This document shows positions 9,626 through 43,900 of a DNA stretch of 64,000 nt, piece by piece; the first letter of the stretch is position 1, and each line of letters starts with the position of its first letter. The notes beneath the pieces were generated by a model, which had not been told where the DNA came from, ran no database searches, and was given only the letters and a program-made list of their open reading frames with translations. Source of the stretch: Ischnura elegans (taxonomy: Eukaryota; Arthropoda; Insecta; Odonata; Coenagrionidae); NCBI RefSeq assembly GCF_921293095.1, contig NC_060247.1, positions 48,519,111 to 48,583,110 on the forward strand. The letters are read 5' to 3'. A program made the translations under genes and the position numbers.

Positions 9626-10832
9626 CAGGTCACATAACTTTCAGGTTTTTATCCGGCATGCATTTAAGTCACCATAACTTATGTTGGCAATTTATAATTA
9701 TTTAAGAAATTCTTATAAGATTTTTTTGGAAATAATGTATAACTCTTTGTTAAGTAATGTTCTGCTAATTTATTGGCGTTTTCAGCATGGTATTTGACAT
9801 AAATGGTTCCAAGAAGTTGAGGCTTCTTCTTATGAGACTTGTTAATATATATCCCTAAGAGCACACGAAAAATTGTACACTTATAAAATCTGTCTGTTTC
9901 GAGTCTATAGATTACTTAACCGATGGAAGTTTGATATGGGCCATGAATAAGCACGATGTATACTACGATTGCATACGTTGCAGGATACGGTTGCCATGGA
10001 AACCTTGTTTGGTTGTTAGGTTGCTAGGTATTGCTTTTATATGTTAATCATTCACCATGTTTTTGTGTGACCTGTTTAATGAAATAAGTCGTGTGCTTCT
10101 AACAAAAATAAGGCATTGACCTCATTTGGTAAGTCTTACAAAACTGGCATTCCTAAAATCATGTCACCTTAAACAAACAGTTTCGTGGAATTTTAAACTT
10201 TTCATCGTTAATTTTGATAGACTTGTATATTTTTCAGATTGTGACATATCTAATATAAGTGGAAGTTTTAATGAAAACAGTGTTTCAATGGACAAAGTGA
10301 GTGATTTAGTCGTCTCTGGAGAGAATGAATTTGTATGAGTAAACCTAAATAACATCTGCACAATTATTATTTTATTGAAAATACATCAACTATTATTCTC
10401 AATCAGTGTTTCTGGGATTCCTATTAATTTCCCTAAATCTTGCACTAATTGTTAGCCATATTCTACCTATCCTTTTCTCCAAATGGCATCAAATTCCATT
10501 TTACTTTATTTATTTCTTTCATTATCTATCCAAATCTGCATGTAGAGGTAATTCTCTCTGGTATCTTAAATAAACATTTCTCCTATGTATTCGATTTATC
10601 AATTTTTCCTTTTCCTTCCCAAATAATTTCTTGAAGTACCCCAAGTCGAACTTGAATTTTATTTCATTTGCTTCTTCAATTTTCCAGGTTAAATCATTCC
10701 ATATTGCAATTCCTTTATATTTCATTGCGTAGTGATTGCCAAAGCCATATTCTATTATCAGTCCATCATTCCAGGATATCGTTGGTTTCATTGCTTTTAG
10801 TTTTTTAGTTTTAAAATGTGGGGGGCGTTAAC

Positions 10833-11938
10833 TAGGGCTGTGCGAGACTCTCGACCACCCGAGAGTCTCGACGGTCGAGACGAGAATTTCATTTCTCGGC
10901 ATTGTCGGGACGAGACTCTTGCCGCGCCGAGACTCTCGCCTGGGTCGAGAGTCTTGACGAGACTCGAGAAGTCTCGCCTCTTCGAGATTTCTCGACACCT
11001 GTCGAGACTCCCGGCTCCCCGAAAAAATAACGCTATTTCTATTTTAGACATTGAAAATAATTTAGCAAAAAGATTATTTTAAGACATCATATATATTTTC
11101 AAAACTAAAAATAGTTGTAATATAAGATCGACATTGACAATTTAAGCATATTTTATTATTTAATCAAGCAAAATTGACTGGTAACCATGAACCTTAGTTA
11201 CCATAAATAAACATTTCAAAAAAAAATATAAAATTCTATAGAATTAAACGATGTTCTATTCTTTTTTTTTAATTATCAAGTGAATGCTTCTTTTCTATTA
11301 TATTACTATAATATTTAACATTGATGTAACCCTTTAACATGCCTGTGTATCAAAATTATTTGCTCAATTTCATTACAAGCCCTGATAATGGATTGTAAAT
11401 AAACGGAAACGTCGGCACAATTTACATTTCAATTTAAAGACCTACACTCCATGATTCAAATTTTATATTAAATATTTCCAAAACTAAAAATAGTTGTAAC
11501 ATAAGATCGACATTGACAATTTAAGCATATTTTATTTTTTCTATACAATTCAATAGAATTTTATATATCTTTTTGAAATGTTTATTTATGGTAACTAAGG
11601 TTCATGGTTACGAGTCAATTTTGATTGATTAAGTAATAAAATATGCTTAAATTATCAAATAAATAAAATATTTTCATAGTGTGAATAAATCCATAAAAGT
11701 AGTAAGGGATACCCCAGTAATCTCTATTAACGACTGAATGCAGTATTCATCGGAATTTCTCGCCTTGCCCGGGAGTCTCGACCGGTGTCGAGAAATCTCG
11801 AAGGGGCGAGACTTCTCGACTCTCGTCAAGACTCTCGACCCAGGCGAGAGTCTCGCCGCGCCGAGAGTCTCATCCCGACAATGCCGAGAAATGAATTTCT
11901 CGTCTCGACCGTCGAGACGAGACTCTCGCACAGCTCTA
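10833..11938. mobile_element. Non-autonomous hAT element (1106 bp) with long inverted arms
   Basis: Ends are TAGGGCTGTGCGAG and CTCGCACAGCTCTA, flanked by an exact 8-bp duplication GCGTTAAC (10825-10832 and 11939-11946). Both features are diagnostic of hAT. The outer 190 bp of each arm is dense in GAGACTCTCG-like words. An inner block (11130-11223) is mirrored at 11571-11660, so most of the element folds on itself. A 55-bp segment (11100-11155) recurs directly at 11480-11535. There is no transposase. Confidence 0.88.
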
Positions 11939-12289
11939 GCGTTAACCCTATGCAGAACCCATGACCTGAAGGACCTCTATGGTATCTCGCATTGTCTGGC
12001 CAGTCAGGTGAACTTTACAGAACTTGAATGTCCTTGCTTGATGCACACTAAAGATAGACATTACATTTGGTACATGGGAAATCATTAGGTTTGCTGTGTA
12101 CCAGATATAGGCACCTTCATTTGGAAAAAATTAGGTATAATGCTAACTTTGTACTCTCAGGAGGGATGTAAATCTCATGTAGCTTTTTATAGAAGTTTGC
12201 ACAAGTGTTTTAAGCATGATGATATGATATTTATAATAAATATTTCCATGAGAAAATTTCTAATAAATAACATTTTGTAATTGATACTT

Positions 12290-12440
12290 TTGATAAGAAA
12301 TTTTCTTATAAGAAAAATGCCCAATTTCTGATAAGAAATTTTCTTATAGAAAAATTCTTATAAGAAGAATTCTTATAAGAAATTTTCTTATAAGAAAAAT
12401 GCCCAATTTCTGATAGGAAATTTTCTTATAAGAAATTTCC
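12290..12440. repeat. Palindromic array of TTCTTATAAGAA units
   Basis: TTTTCTTATAAGAAAAATGC followed by CCAATTTCTGAT is repeated at 12298 and 12380. The units are themselves palindromic. This is the right subterminal array of the foldback-like element. Confidence 0.75.
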
Positions 12441-12447
12441 AATAGGG

Positions 12448-14670
12448 AAGCACACCACTATTTGACGTGATGCCATAGTAACTTCGATGAGGTAGTATTA
12501 TTCGTTCTTTTAAATCTCAAATGACTCTCCGAAAATGGTTCATGAACCAGTACTTCTTTATCTTCCAATGGAATCAAGAGTTGAAGAACGTGACCGCTCA
12601 TTACAGTCGACTGAACTTCTTGGTGTCCTCTGACACCAAGTGATCTAAGACATTCCTTTCCATTTCCCATTATCTGGTGCGACTGCACCGTTTTTTTCTC
12701 AAAAGATTTGGTTGAATTATCACAGGCGTTTGAATCGGAAGAAATTTATACCCTCGGATACAAAAATCTATGTACAATCAGCAGCAAAAATACGTTCATA
12801 ATATTGTATATCTTCGATTCCAAATTTCAAAATGATATTTAAAAATAAATCATCACCGCTGTTACTTCCAGTAAAACCTATTTTATTTTGGAAACATTAA
12901 TTTGGTTGCCACGTGTATATATTTTCTAGTATCGCGTTCAGACATCTAATTTTCGGCGAAAAATGAGAGACCGATTAAAAAATTACGGGGCAGCGGTCAA
13001 TTTAAATAAAATTTCCCACAGTTAATTCAATGGCTGTGACGTGAAGTGACTGATTTTTCATCATCAACAGTCAGCAATCCGAAGATTGGTTTCACACAAC
13101 TCTTCAATCAATTCTTTCAACAACAGCGCAATTCTTCCTTTTGAAATCCATCACCACCTAATTCATATATCTCTTACGAGTCCTTCCTTTGTCGCTCTTT
13201 CTTTCACCTTTCCTTTCATGATTATTTGCGTCACTGGTGTTTACAGAACACGAACAAGAGGTCTATTTCATGGGGGATCATTTTGTCGGTGGAAACTCCC
13301 AAAACTGCCTCTCCCGCACATTTCGGGTGTTTTTAACCCCTTGACCCTCGCTCCCTCCCCCCAAACTCGCTACGGTGAGTGGAATTAGGAATTACTGTTT
13401 CTGCTCTTATATCGAACTTACGAATAGAAAATTACTATTATTCGAGTCACACGTCTCTAATGAAATTATAGGGCCATTTCGAGATTTTCGGAACGTTACA
13501 TAAGGGATCATCTTGTAATTCATCTAATTCATCACTTATAATTTAAAATTTTCGTTTAGTGCGAGTGAAATTTTTTTAGTAACAATGAGTAATAGTCATG
13601 CCCTCGCTTTCAGAGCTTTGGATGAAGGCTTTTTAAGCCATAAATGGTTATGAACTACTTTTTCACACGTTGATAATGCTTCAAGAGTGAAATAATACTT
13701 TCCCGCAAAAGTTAAAATTACAGTCTCCAGCACTGGAGTTGTGATCTTTTCATAACCTCCCTCAAATTCTTATTAAAAACTTCTTCCACTTTTTCCTCAT
13801 TATGCTTCCGACACGATACGAACTCTAGCCGCTAATAATGTCTCTACGCTCACGTCACGGATATAGGGGTCCCGGTTTCTCCGGGACAGTCCCGGTTAAT
13901 ACCGCTTTTGTCGGCGTCCCGTCGGTTTACAAAACTTCTCTGCAATGCCCCGGTTTCGTGAAAAAATTACGGGCATTATGTTTTAATAATAACAGTTTAT
14001 AACAGAAAGCGCAACATAATACGGCACCAATGAGAACCCAAAGAGGGTTCTTTGAAGGTTACAACCTCCGGAGCCGGGACCCAGTACTTCAACTGATACG
14101 TCCGCGCTTCCGGGGAGGGGAGTGGAATGTTAAGGAGAAAGGAAAGAGGCGCTGCCGCGATAGGAGCCCGTCGACGCCTCTGGGATAGGGATAGGGATGG
14201 AAAGGAGGCATAGGGAATACCCCCGCCGCTATGAGAGCGACCAGGGCCCACTACCAGCGAAACCATGATTTAATTTTTCTACAGAAAGGAAAAAAATTTC
14301 CTATGAGGAAGTAAATTTCTACGATTTTCCGTAGATACACAATACGGCAATAAGAGTTTAAAATAAAAAAAGTACCTTATCAACTTTAGGGTACAATGAT
14401 CAAATAGCGGTATTATCAAACAACACCGCGCTTGCGCTGGCCGTCAGCTTTGCAAAATATTAGTAATATAAATAATCTTAGTTTTGATCTTGCAAACCCA
14501 TTACCATGGAGTAAGGCTATATATACTTATGTAAACTTGCTGGTTTTCGAACTTCACTGGAGACCCCATCCCCCGGTATTAAGGTGTCACGGTCTAGGCC
14601 AAAACATTTATGGCCACCCTACCCATGGCTGCAGTCCCTCTCTCTAACATTTCTAATTTTCTTTTTGCAG
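12448..14670. other. No recognised gene
   Basis: Unique-looking sequence between the foldback-like element and the first visible MYRF exon. It holds a reverse-strand open frame at 12458-12688 without recognisable similarity, a plus-strand frame at 13086-13388 that crosses a good donor (CTACG|GTGAGT at 13373), and a GC-richer block at 13860-14270 with short hairpins (GGTCCCGG…CCGGGAC and GAGAACCC…GGGTTCTT) that may be another repeat. No MYRF-like peptide was found here. Confidence 0.4.
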
Positions 14671-37085
<22,415 letters not shown>

Positions 37086-38060
37086 CCCATGTAAGGAACA
37101 TGTTTGTTTCTCATGTAGATTGATGTTTAAAAGGAGCTTTAGACCTCTGAGTCAAGCTATCCATTCAATCATCTAACCACCAATTTAGGTGTTTGGATTG
37201 AAGATAGATTACTCCCAATACTGTTTTGGTTGTTCTACTATCTTTTAAGCTGAACTAGTCCTTAAAAAGTGGATGCTGAGGTGGTGGTCTATTATGAACC
37301 CTGAACACAGCTCCATTAGTTAATAAATATATAGAGATATGTACGTGTACATTTGCCAGTTTTGGCTATCAAAGTTGAAATGTCAAACAATTAATTTATG
37401 ATATATTCTTTCAAGAGTGCGTTTGAGAATTAATCTGGTACTTAAGAGACAATATGTAGGACTTCCAAATATATACTGACATATGTCAATCTTGTTCAAT
37501 TAAGCTGTTATGAATTTTTATTTTTGAGCAGCATTGGCCCTTCAAAGGAAGTCATGAAGAAGTAGTTTTTAACAGTGTAGTGGATCTTGTCATGTTTTCC
37601 ATATACAAAGCTACTGCACATGACATGCAGTCTATAGAACTCAATTGAGTTGCGTAATGGAGATTAAGAATGGGCAGTTTTGAAATTACATCAGATTCTG
37701 CTTTGGTGTGCTACACTATAGTAATGTTGTCTTCATTACCAATGAAGCCTGAAGCTGTGAAACACACTGGTATCGACAAGTTTCACTCACGAGAAAGAAA
37801 TCAAGGGACAAACGAGTGTGAACTGGTTACCTTACCAAATACATCAAATATATCATCTCTGAGAAGATTTTCCATCTTCAAAGTGCTTAATAACTACAGT
37901 GGGATGGATGGTGCAGTTCCTTAAATCAAGGATGTACAATTTAACTGTTTAAATAATGAAGGTTTGAATGTGTAGATTCTGTACAAATGAAATTGATCTC
38001 TACAATGGAAACAGATTGAGGTAAAACTTATAAGAATAAAGCGTTAGCTTCATTTTTCAT
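37086..38060 (+). other. Myrf: MYRF 3' UTR (predicted)
   Basis: AT-rich, non-coding downstream of the stop. A candidate poly(A) signal AATAAA at 38035-38040 is followed by a GT/T-rich stretch (TGTCTGTGTTTTTT). The end is inferred, and a longer UTR is possible. Confidence 0.5.
38035..38040 (+). terminator. Myrf: Candidate MYRF poly(A) signal
   Basis: AATAAA with a downstream GU/U-rich element within 30 bp. It is the best-formed such combination in the first kilobase after the stop. Confidence 0.45.
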
Positions 38061-39369
38061 TGTCTGTGTTTTTTATGTCATCGTCAAGGGAGAAGCTCTC
38101 CTTTAGATTTCGGAGGGGGATAAGTGGGGCCATAAAAATAAAGTAGAAGGCTGAAGTATTGGCACAGGTATTGGTTAGCCAAAATAAATTCATCCTTTTT
38201 TATAGGCAGGCTGATTAATAGTCCATGGAAGTTAATTCTATTTTCTTTTCTCTGCGTACCTGTTCCGAATCAAAGATTTTTTTATGCCGTAGGTTTTATT
38301 TTTGTTTTCAATCTGTGATTTATTTTGGATACTTTAATCTAAAGTTTGTATGTTATTCATATTTTTGAAAGGCTCTGTAATGTAAATGCAAGTACAGTAT
38401 ATCGAAGCTGGGGGCCAAAATAGGAATAAATGTGACTCTAATGCCTTTAAGGTAAATTTTTGGGGTTGAGATAATGTATAATATTTTTTCACATAGGAAC
38501 ATAAATGATACCATAAATGTAATTTTGCATGTATGTATAGCCCTTACAATGTGAAAACTGTGTAGATACTTCAATCTTTTAGGTATTAAGTCACTGTGGT
38601 TTATGATCTTGAGAAAAACAGTACTCATTGGTTGGTGGCTGCAAAATCAAAATCAACTTAAAATTAAATAATACTGTACATAGTGAATACACAATTTATA
38701 ATCAGTGTCATTAAAGTTCAGAAAATTTCTGGAAAATTTTATCTATATTTCACAAGAACTGGTTTTAAACTGTAAAAATATAAGGTGATTCAAATTATTA
38801 TAGATTTTAATAATATTTTCCAACTGCAGTCAACAAGCAGTTGGAAATTACACTATGAATTGTAAAAAGAAATGATCAATATTTGCTGTACATATATTTT
38901 GCTGAATTAAACATGTAAAGGAAACCATGTTAAAATATAATGTAGAAAGAAGATACCAATTACCTTTGTATTTCTAATGGGAAATAAAATCATGAATCTA
39001 GCCACGGAACATAATTTTATGAGCCTGGTGAAAAATTACCTCATTTCCATCATTTAGCTAATATGTCCCGCTAATTCAAAGCTGAAGTTTTATTGTGGGT
39101 GAATTAAGATGTTATCTTGAGGAATCTTGTTTATCTCCTCCTCATGTATCCACTTAAGTCAATTTATAAGAATGTATACAATTTTATAAGAATGTATACA
39201 AATTTTATACAGGTTTGTACAAATTTTTTAATGGGGGATAGGTTACACCCTATTTGCTGCATCTGATAGTAAGTCAATTTATTGATTACATCCACTTTTC
39301 CTCCCTTGATAATAATAAGTGGTATTTTTGTAAATGGTAATATTGCTGCTGCTGCTTGGATTTATTACA
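38061..39369. other. Intergenic, no gene seen
   Basis: AT-rich. The reverse open frame at 38353-38628 has no similarity. At 39160-39230 a short tandem repeat of a TTTTATAAGAATGTATACA unit occurs two to three times, reminiscent in style of the arrays at 9418-9625. Confidence 0.5.
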
Positions 39370-40210
39370 CTAACCGTTAGAGATGGGTCGAATAGCAGAT
39401 TTCTCGAACTCGAATATCGAATTCGAATATTAAATCATTGCTCCAATATTCGAATACCTCGAATACTAAACGATGAATGCTGGAATGTTTGACTCGGTTG
39501 CCTATGCAGCAGGCAACACAATATTTTGGGGAGTAATTTTGATTTCCTTTAAAGGATTCGAACAGGAATTTAGCTGATTAATGGAATATTTTAATTTTAT
39601 GGAAACAATTGGGCATATAATTAATTCAACTAACATCGCTTTACCCCCACTCCTGCTGCCAAGTGCTAGCTGACAATCTGAGGCATTTTGTGAAATACAA
39701 GCTCTTCTCCACCGGATTTTCTTCAATTATTTTCAGTCCATCTTTGGAAGTTCTCACGAGATAAGAAGATGAATTGGAATTGCTATCAGGGAGAAACCAA
39801 ATATTCTGAGAAAATATCCCTTCGTCTGGGACTGTAACAATAAAGATTTATAGCACCACTCATAAATTGTAACTCGATATATGTTTTCGGAAAAGATACC
39901 GCATCAACTTCCGAGAAGCTCTGTTGCTCATATCGAGTCTCGCCAGAATGCCAATTCTCCGTCCTATTTTGACATTTATTTCCTCGCGTAAAATGCTTAA
40001 ATAAAGTCAGAAATGCGTCTCGTTTGGTCTTGTTCTTTTTTAAATTACGTGCACATTACTAATATTTCAATCCAACAAAGGTGTAATATCAATTACCGAA
40101 AGTCATTGTTAGACACCTTTTGGGCTAATAGGTGATTCATGCAGCAGTTGACCTCCAGAAACTGGAAACTTAGAAGCAGGTAGGCTGAAAAAGTTCAGTG
40201 GGTGAGGAAA

Positions 40211-40225
40211 GGGGGGGGGGGGGGG
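40211..40225 (+). repeat. Poly(G) run, 15 bases
   Basis: Uninterrupted G run inside the hAT-like element. Length may be unreliable in assembly. Confidence 0.9.
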
Positions 40226-40301
40226 CGTGAAACACATTTCTTTTGTTCTCGTGTAACTTGATATTTTATCGAAGCTAAGGTCTTCGTAATGTGATTCCTG
40301 C

Positions 40302-40560
40302 GCGAGCTGGGACCTTTTTTTATTTCGGAGAAGAGGAAAGCCTCAGAGGGGGGCTAGTGCTGAATGGAGGGGGATAGCGGATCTTGGGATATGCGCTGTC
40401 CTTATTAGCCATAAATGACACAAGGTAAACACTTCGTCTCATTTTGCGAGCTGGGGCCTTTTGTTTGATTTCGAAGAGGAGGAAAGCGTCGGAGGAGGGG
40501 CGGAGGGCTGATGGATGGAGGGGGAAGCGGTTTTGGGAATTGTGCTACGTAGTTACTATC
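40302..40560 (+). repeat. Direct repeat, two copies, period 144 bp
   Basis: GCGAGCTGGGACCTTTTTTT at 40302 and GCGAGCTGGGGCCTTTTGTT at 40446 begin two copies that also share GAGGAAAGC, GAGGGGGA-AGCGG and TTGGGA blocks. Internal to the hAT-like element. Confidence 0.75.
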
Positions 40561-40646
40561 CCACGGCACTGAGGTTTTCCTGGTGGGGGAAACTGGGGAT
40601 TTTCGGATTTTTTCACCTGGATCAATTGAGGTTCCCCAAGTCGAAC

Positions 40647-40848
40647 TGTTGTGATTGTTTTGTTTGAATATGGCTGGTAATCTCCCAACTATCGTATTAC
40701 TGTATTCATTTGTTTTTTTGTTCTTCACCGGAAGTTTGTTCTTTTAATAAATTGCAGTTTCGCCATGTTATTCAACACGTGTGGTCGTGTTCATTTACCA
40801 CTCCTCCTGAATCTAAAACCATCGTCCCCCCAGTAACTATTTACAACA
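40647..40848 (+). repeat. 5' LTR of the copia element
   Basis: Begins TGTTGTGATTG, ends TATTTACAACA. Contains AATAAA at 40746-40751. No difference from the 3' LTR found by eye over 202 bp. Confidence 0.97.
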
Positions 40849-40865
40849 GGTTATGGGCCCAGCGC
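40849..40865 (+). other. Primer-binding site
   Basis: GGTTATGGGCCCAGCGC directly follows the 5' LTR. It is complementary to the anticodon-side internal part of initiator Met tRNA (CTGGGCCCATAACC), the half-tRNA primer characteristic of copia elements. Confidence 0.85.
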
Positions 40866-40905
40866 ACTTTCCACTGCGCTGCTGAATTCAGATTTCTTTA
40901 TTTTT

Positions 40906-43900
40906 GTGGTAAACCGTGTGGTAGCAAAGATGCAAGAATCTCAGGTCACTTCGCAGGCGTATGGTTTCGAAAAACTCGTTGGGCGGGAAAACTATTATGA
41001 CTGGTCGTTCGCGATGACGAACTATTTACGTCGTAATGGATTGTGGAGTTGTGTCCAGGGAAGTGATAATGGCGAAGGTAAAGAACGTAGGGACGAGAAA
41101 GCTTTAGCAGACATTTGCCTTATGGTGCAGCCTGTGGTATATCCCCATGTAAGGCCAGCTAAAACGGCAAAGGATGCCTGGAATGCTTTATCCAAGGCAT
41201 ATGAGGATAAAGGCAAGTGGCGGTATGTATCCCTGCTTCGTTCTATGTGCCAAATGAGGCTCGAAAAGTTTGAAACCATGGACACTTATATCAGCGAGGT
41301 GATAATGTTGGCACACAAGCTCGAGGGTATCGGTGAGCCGATGGCGGAAAACTTTGTTGCAGCAATGTTGCTTCAGGGGCTGCCAAATTCGTATGACAAT
41401 CTTGTCATGGCCATCACGAGTGGGGAGAATGTCTTAAATTTGGATCGTGTGAAGACGATTTTGCTAGACGAAAGCTACCGGAAGAGCGTGAGTGCCGGTC
41501 AAAATGCGAGTGTTCCCGAAACCACTGCCCTGTATTCCAAGGGCAAGAAGTACAACTCTTCGACCATGGCTGGGAGTTCATCAGTTGTGAAGGCGTGGAA
41601 GTGCTGGAACTGTGGTGAAAAGGGGCATCTTAAAACACAATGCCCGCAGTCGCAGAAGAAGAGGGATCCGAACGAGAACAGAGCCGAGGTTAAGGGAGAG
41701 AAGAAAGGAGAAAATAGGAAACCGCTGAGAAGTCTTCTGTGTGCCCTGTCGGCTGCATCGTGTGACTCAGATTGGTTTGTAGATTCCGGAGCATCCGTGC
41801 ATATGTCACCCCATGAAGACCGTATGCATGATTATTGTCGTGACGTTGACAGTCATATTGAGATTACTGTCGGAAATAACGGTAAGCTTAAAAGCAGAGG
41901 TGTTGGATCTGTGAACCTAAATGTAAGTGATCACATTTGTGAACTTAAACATGTTGTGCATGTTCCTGGATTGAAAGAAAATTTGATTTCTGTAAGTCAA
42001 GTTGCCGACAAAGGGATCACTGTTGTTTATGATAAAAAGGGTTGTAAAATGTATGATGATGACTTTGTCTGTAATGGTACAGAACTAGCTACTGCAAGTA
42101 GAACGAGTAATGGGTTATACCGTTTGGATGTTAAATCAAAGCAGGCATTTGTGTGCAATATTAATGATTATGAATTGTGGCATCAAAGAATGGGTCATTT
42201 GGGTATGCAAAATATGATATTGTTGCGGGATAAATTTAGTGATTGCATTGGTTTCAAGTATGAACCTGCTGATGATTGTAATGCTTGTGTTCTTGGAAAA
42301 CAGCACAGAAATCCTTTTCCTAAGGAAGGAGGTACTAGGGCAGATGAGGTACTAGGTCTTGTTCACTCTGATCTGTGTGATTTTGGTTCTAATGTAAAGT
42401 CATGGAGTGGGTCAAGGTACATTCTTACTTTGATAGATGATTTCTCTCGCAGAACGACTGTTTATTTCTTAAAGAGCAAGTCTGAAACCAAGCAGAGAGT
42501 GATTGATTTTGTAAATATGGCTGAAAATGTAACTGGTAAAAGGTTGAAAATTTTCAGGTCTGATAATGGAACTGAGTTCTTGAGTGATGAGTTACAGAAT
42601 TTCTTTAAAAGCAGAGGAATCACACATCAGAGAACTGTAAGGTATACTCCACAGCAAAATGGTGTAGCAGAGAGACTGAATCGCACCATTCTGGAGAAAG
42701 TGCGATGCATGCTCTTTCACGCAGGAAGTCCTAAGGAGATGTGGGCAGAAGCAGCTAACACTGCTGTGTACTTATTAAACAGAAGCCCCCACAGGAGTGT
42801 CCCTGACAATGTCCCTGAGGTCCTGTGGTCAGGTAAGAAAGTCAGCTATGATCAGCTCAGGGTGTTTGGTTCTGATGCATATGCTCTAATCCCTGAGGAA
42901 ATAAGGGGGGATAAACTAAATCCTAGGAGCAAGAAAATGGTCTTTGTGGGTTACTCTTCAGCTTCCAAGGGGTATCGTTTGCTTAATCCTGAAAACCCGA
43001 GAGAAATTCTTGTTGCTCGTGATGTTAAATTCATTGAAAATAGTTTCACTGCAATTAAGGCTATTGGTAAAGGGAAGAAGGGTTCTTTCAGTATGCCTGT
43101 GCCTGTAAACTTAGATGATGATTTGCCATTTACTTCAGTGTGTAATGTCAGTGATGATGTTCATTGTCAGAGTGAAACAAATGCCAATGTCAATCACATT
43201 CATGGAGCAGAGAATGATATTGAAAATCTGTCTTTTGCGGATGCAAATGAGGTGCAAATAAATCCTGGAAATAATGTCGATGAAGGTGAAAGGAGGTATC
43301 CTATGAGGGAAAGGCAAAGGAAGGAATTTCCTGGTTTTGAGTTATATTTAGCATGTGATGAAAAGGTAGAACCTACATCAGTTACCGAGGCATTAAATGG
43401 TACTGATAAAATTCATTGGAAAGAAGCTATGGAAAGAGAGATCAGTTCTTTTCAGGAAAACGATGTGTGGGATCTTGTAGACAGACCTAAGGGTGGAAAT
43501 ATAGTGCAATGCAAATGGGTTTTTAAATTGAAGCGGAATGGGGAGGGAGAAGTGGACAAGTATAAGGCTCGCCTGGTAGCTAAGGGTTTCTCTCAGCGTT
43601 ATGGTATTGATTATCTTGACACTTTTGCTCCTGTGGTGAGACATGATACCTTACGATTGTGTTTTTCAATTGCTGTTGCTCATGGTTTGCATGTACATCA
43701 CTTGGATGTTTCCACAGCCTTTTTGAATGGTTCACTAAGTGAAGACATTTTCATGTACCAACCGGAAGGTTTTGTTTCAGATGCAAGTAAAGTGTATAAG
43801 TTAAAGAAGGCCATTTATGGCCTGAAACAGGCTTCGCGTTCCTGGTATGAGAGAATGGATGAAGTCGTATTAAGTGTTGGTTTTAAGAAATCTCAACATG

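Larger units (their letters stand above)
9401..12447. mobile_element. Foldback-like element with exact 22-bp inverted ends
   Basis: CCCTATTGGAAATTTCTTAT at 9401 is exactly mirrored at 12428-12447 (…AAGAAATTTCCAATAGGG). Inside each end lies an array of TTCTTATAAG-type palindromic repeats (9418-9625 and 12290-12440). No transposase is recognised. A complete hAT element sits within. No convincing target duplication longer than AA is visible, so the superfamily is open. Confidence 0.6.

Noticed and set aside
9382..9864. Open frames over the 30-bp array
   Set aside because: Repetitive peptide caused by the tandem DNA repeat.
10797..12088. Arg/Ser-rich frames at both ends of the 1.1 kb hAT element
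   Set aside because: The same GAGACTC repeats read in opposite directions. Not genes.
12458..12688. Reverse 76-codon frame next to the foldback-like element
   Set aside because: No recognisable domain or splice context. Kept only as part of the unassigned stretch.
13086..13388. 100-codon frame ending near a good donor, considered as a first MYRF exon
   Set aside because: No resemblance to MYRF N-terminal sequence. It may still be untranslated leader, but nothing supports that.
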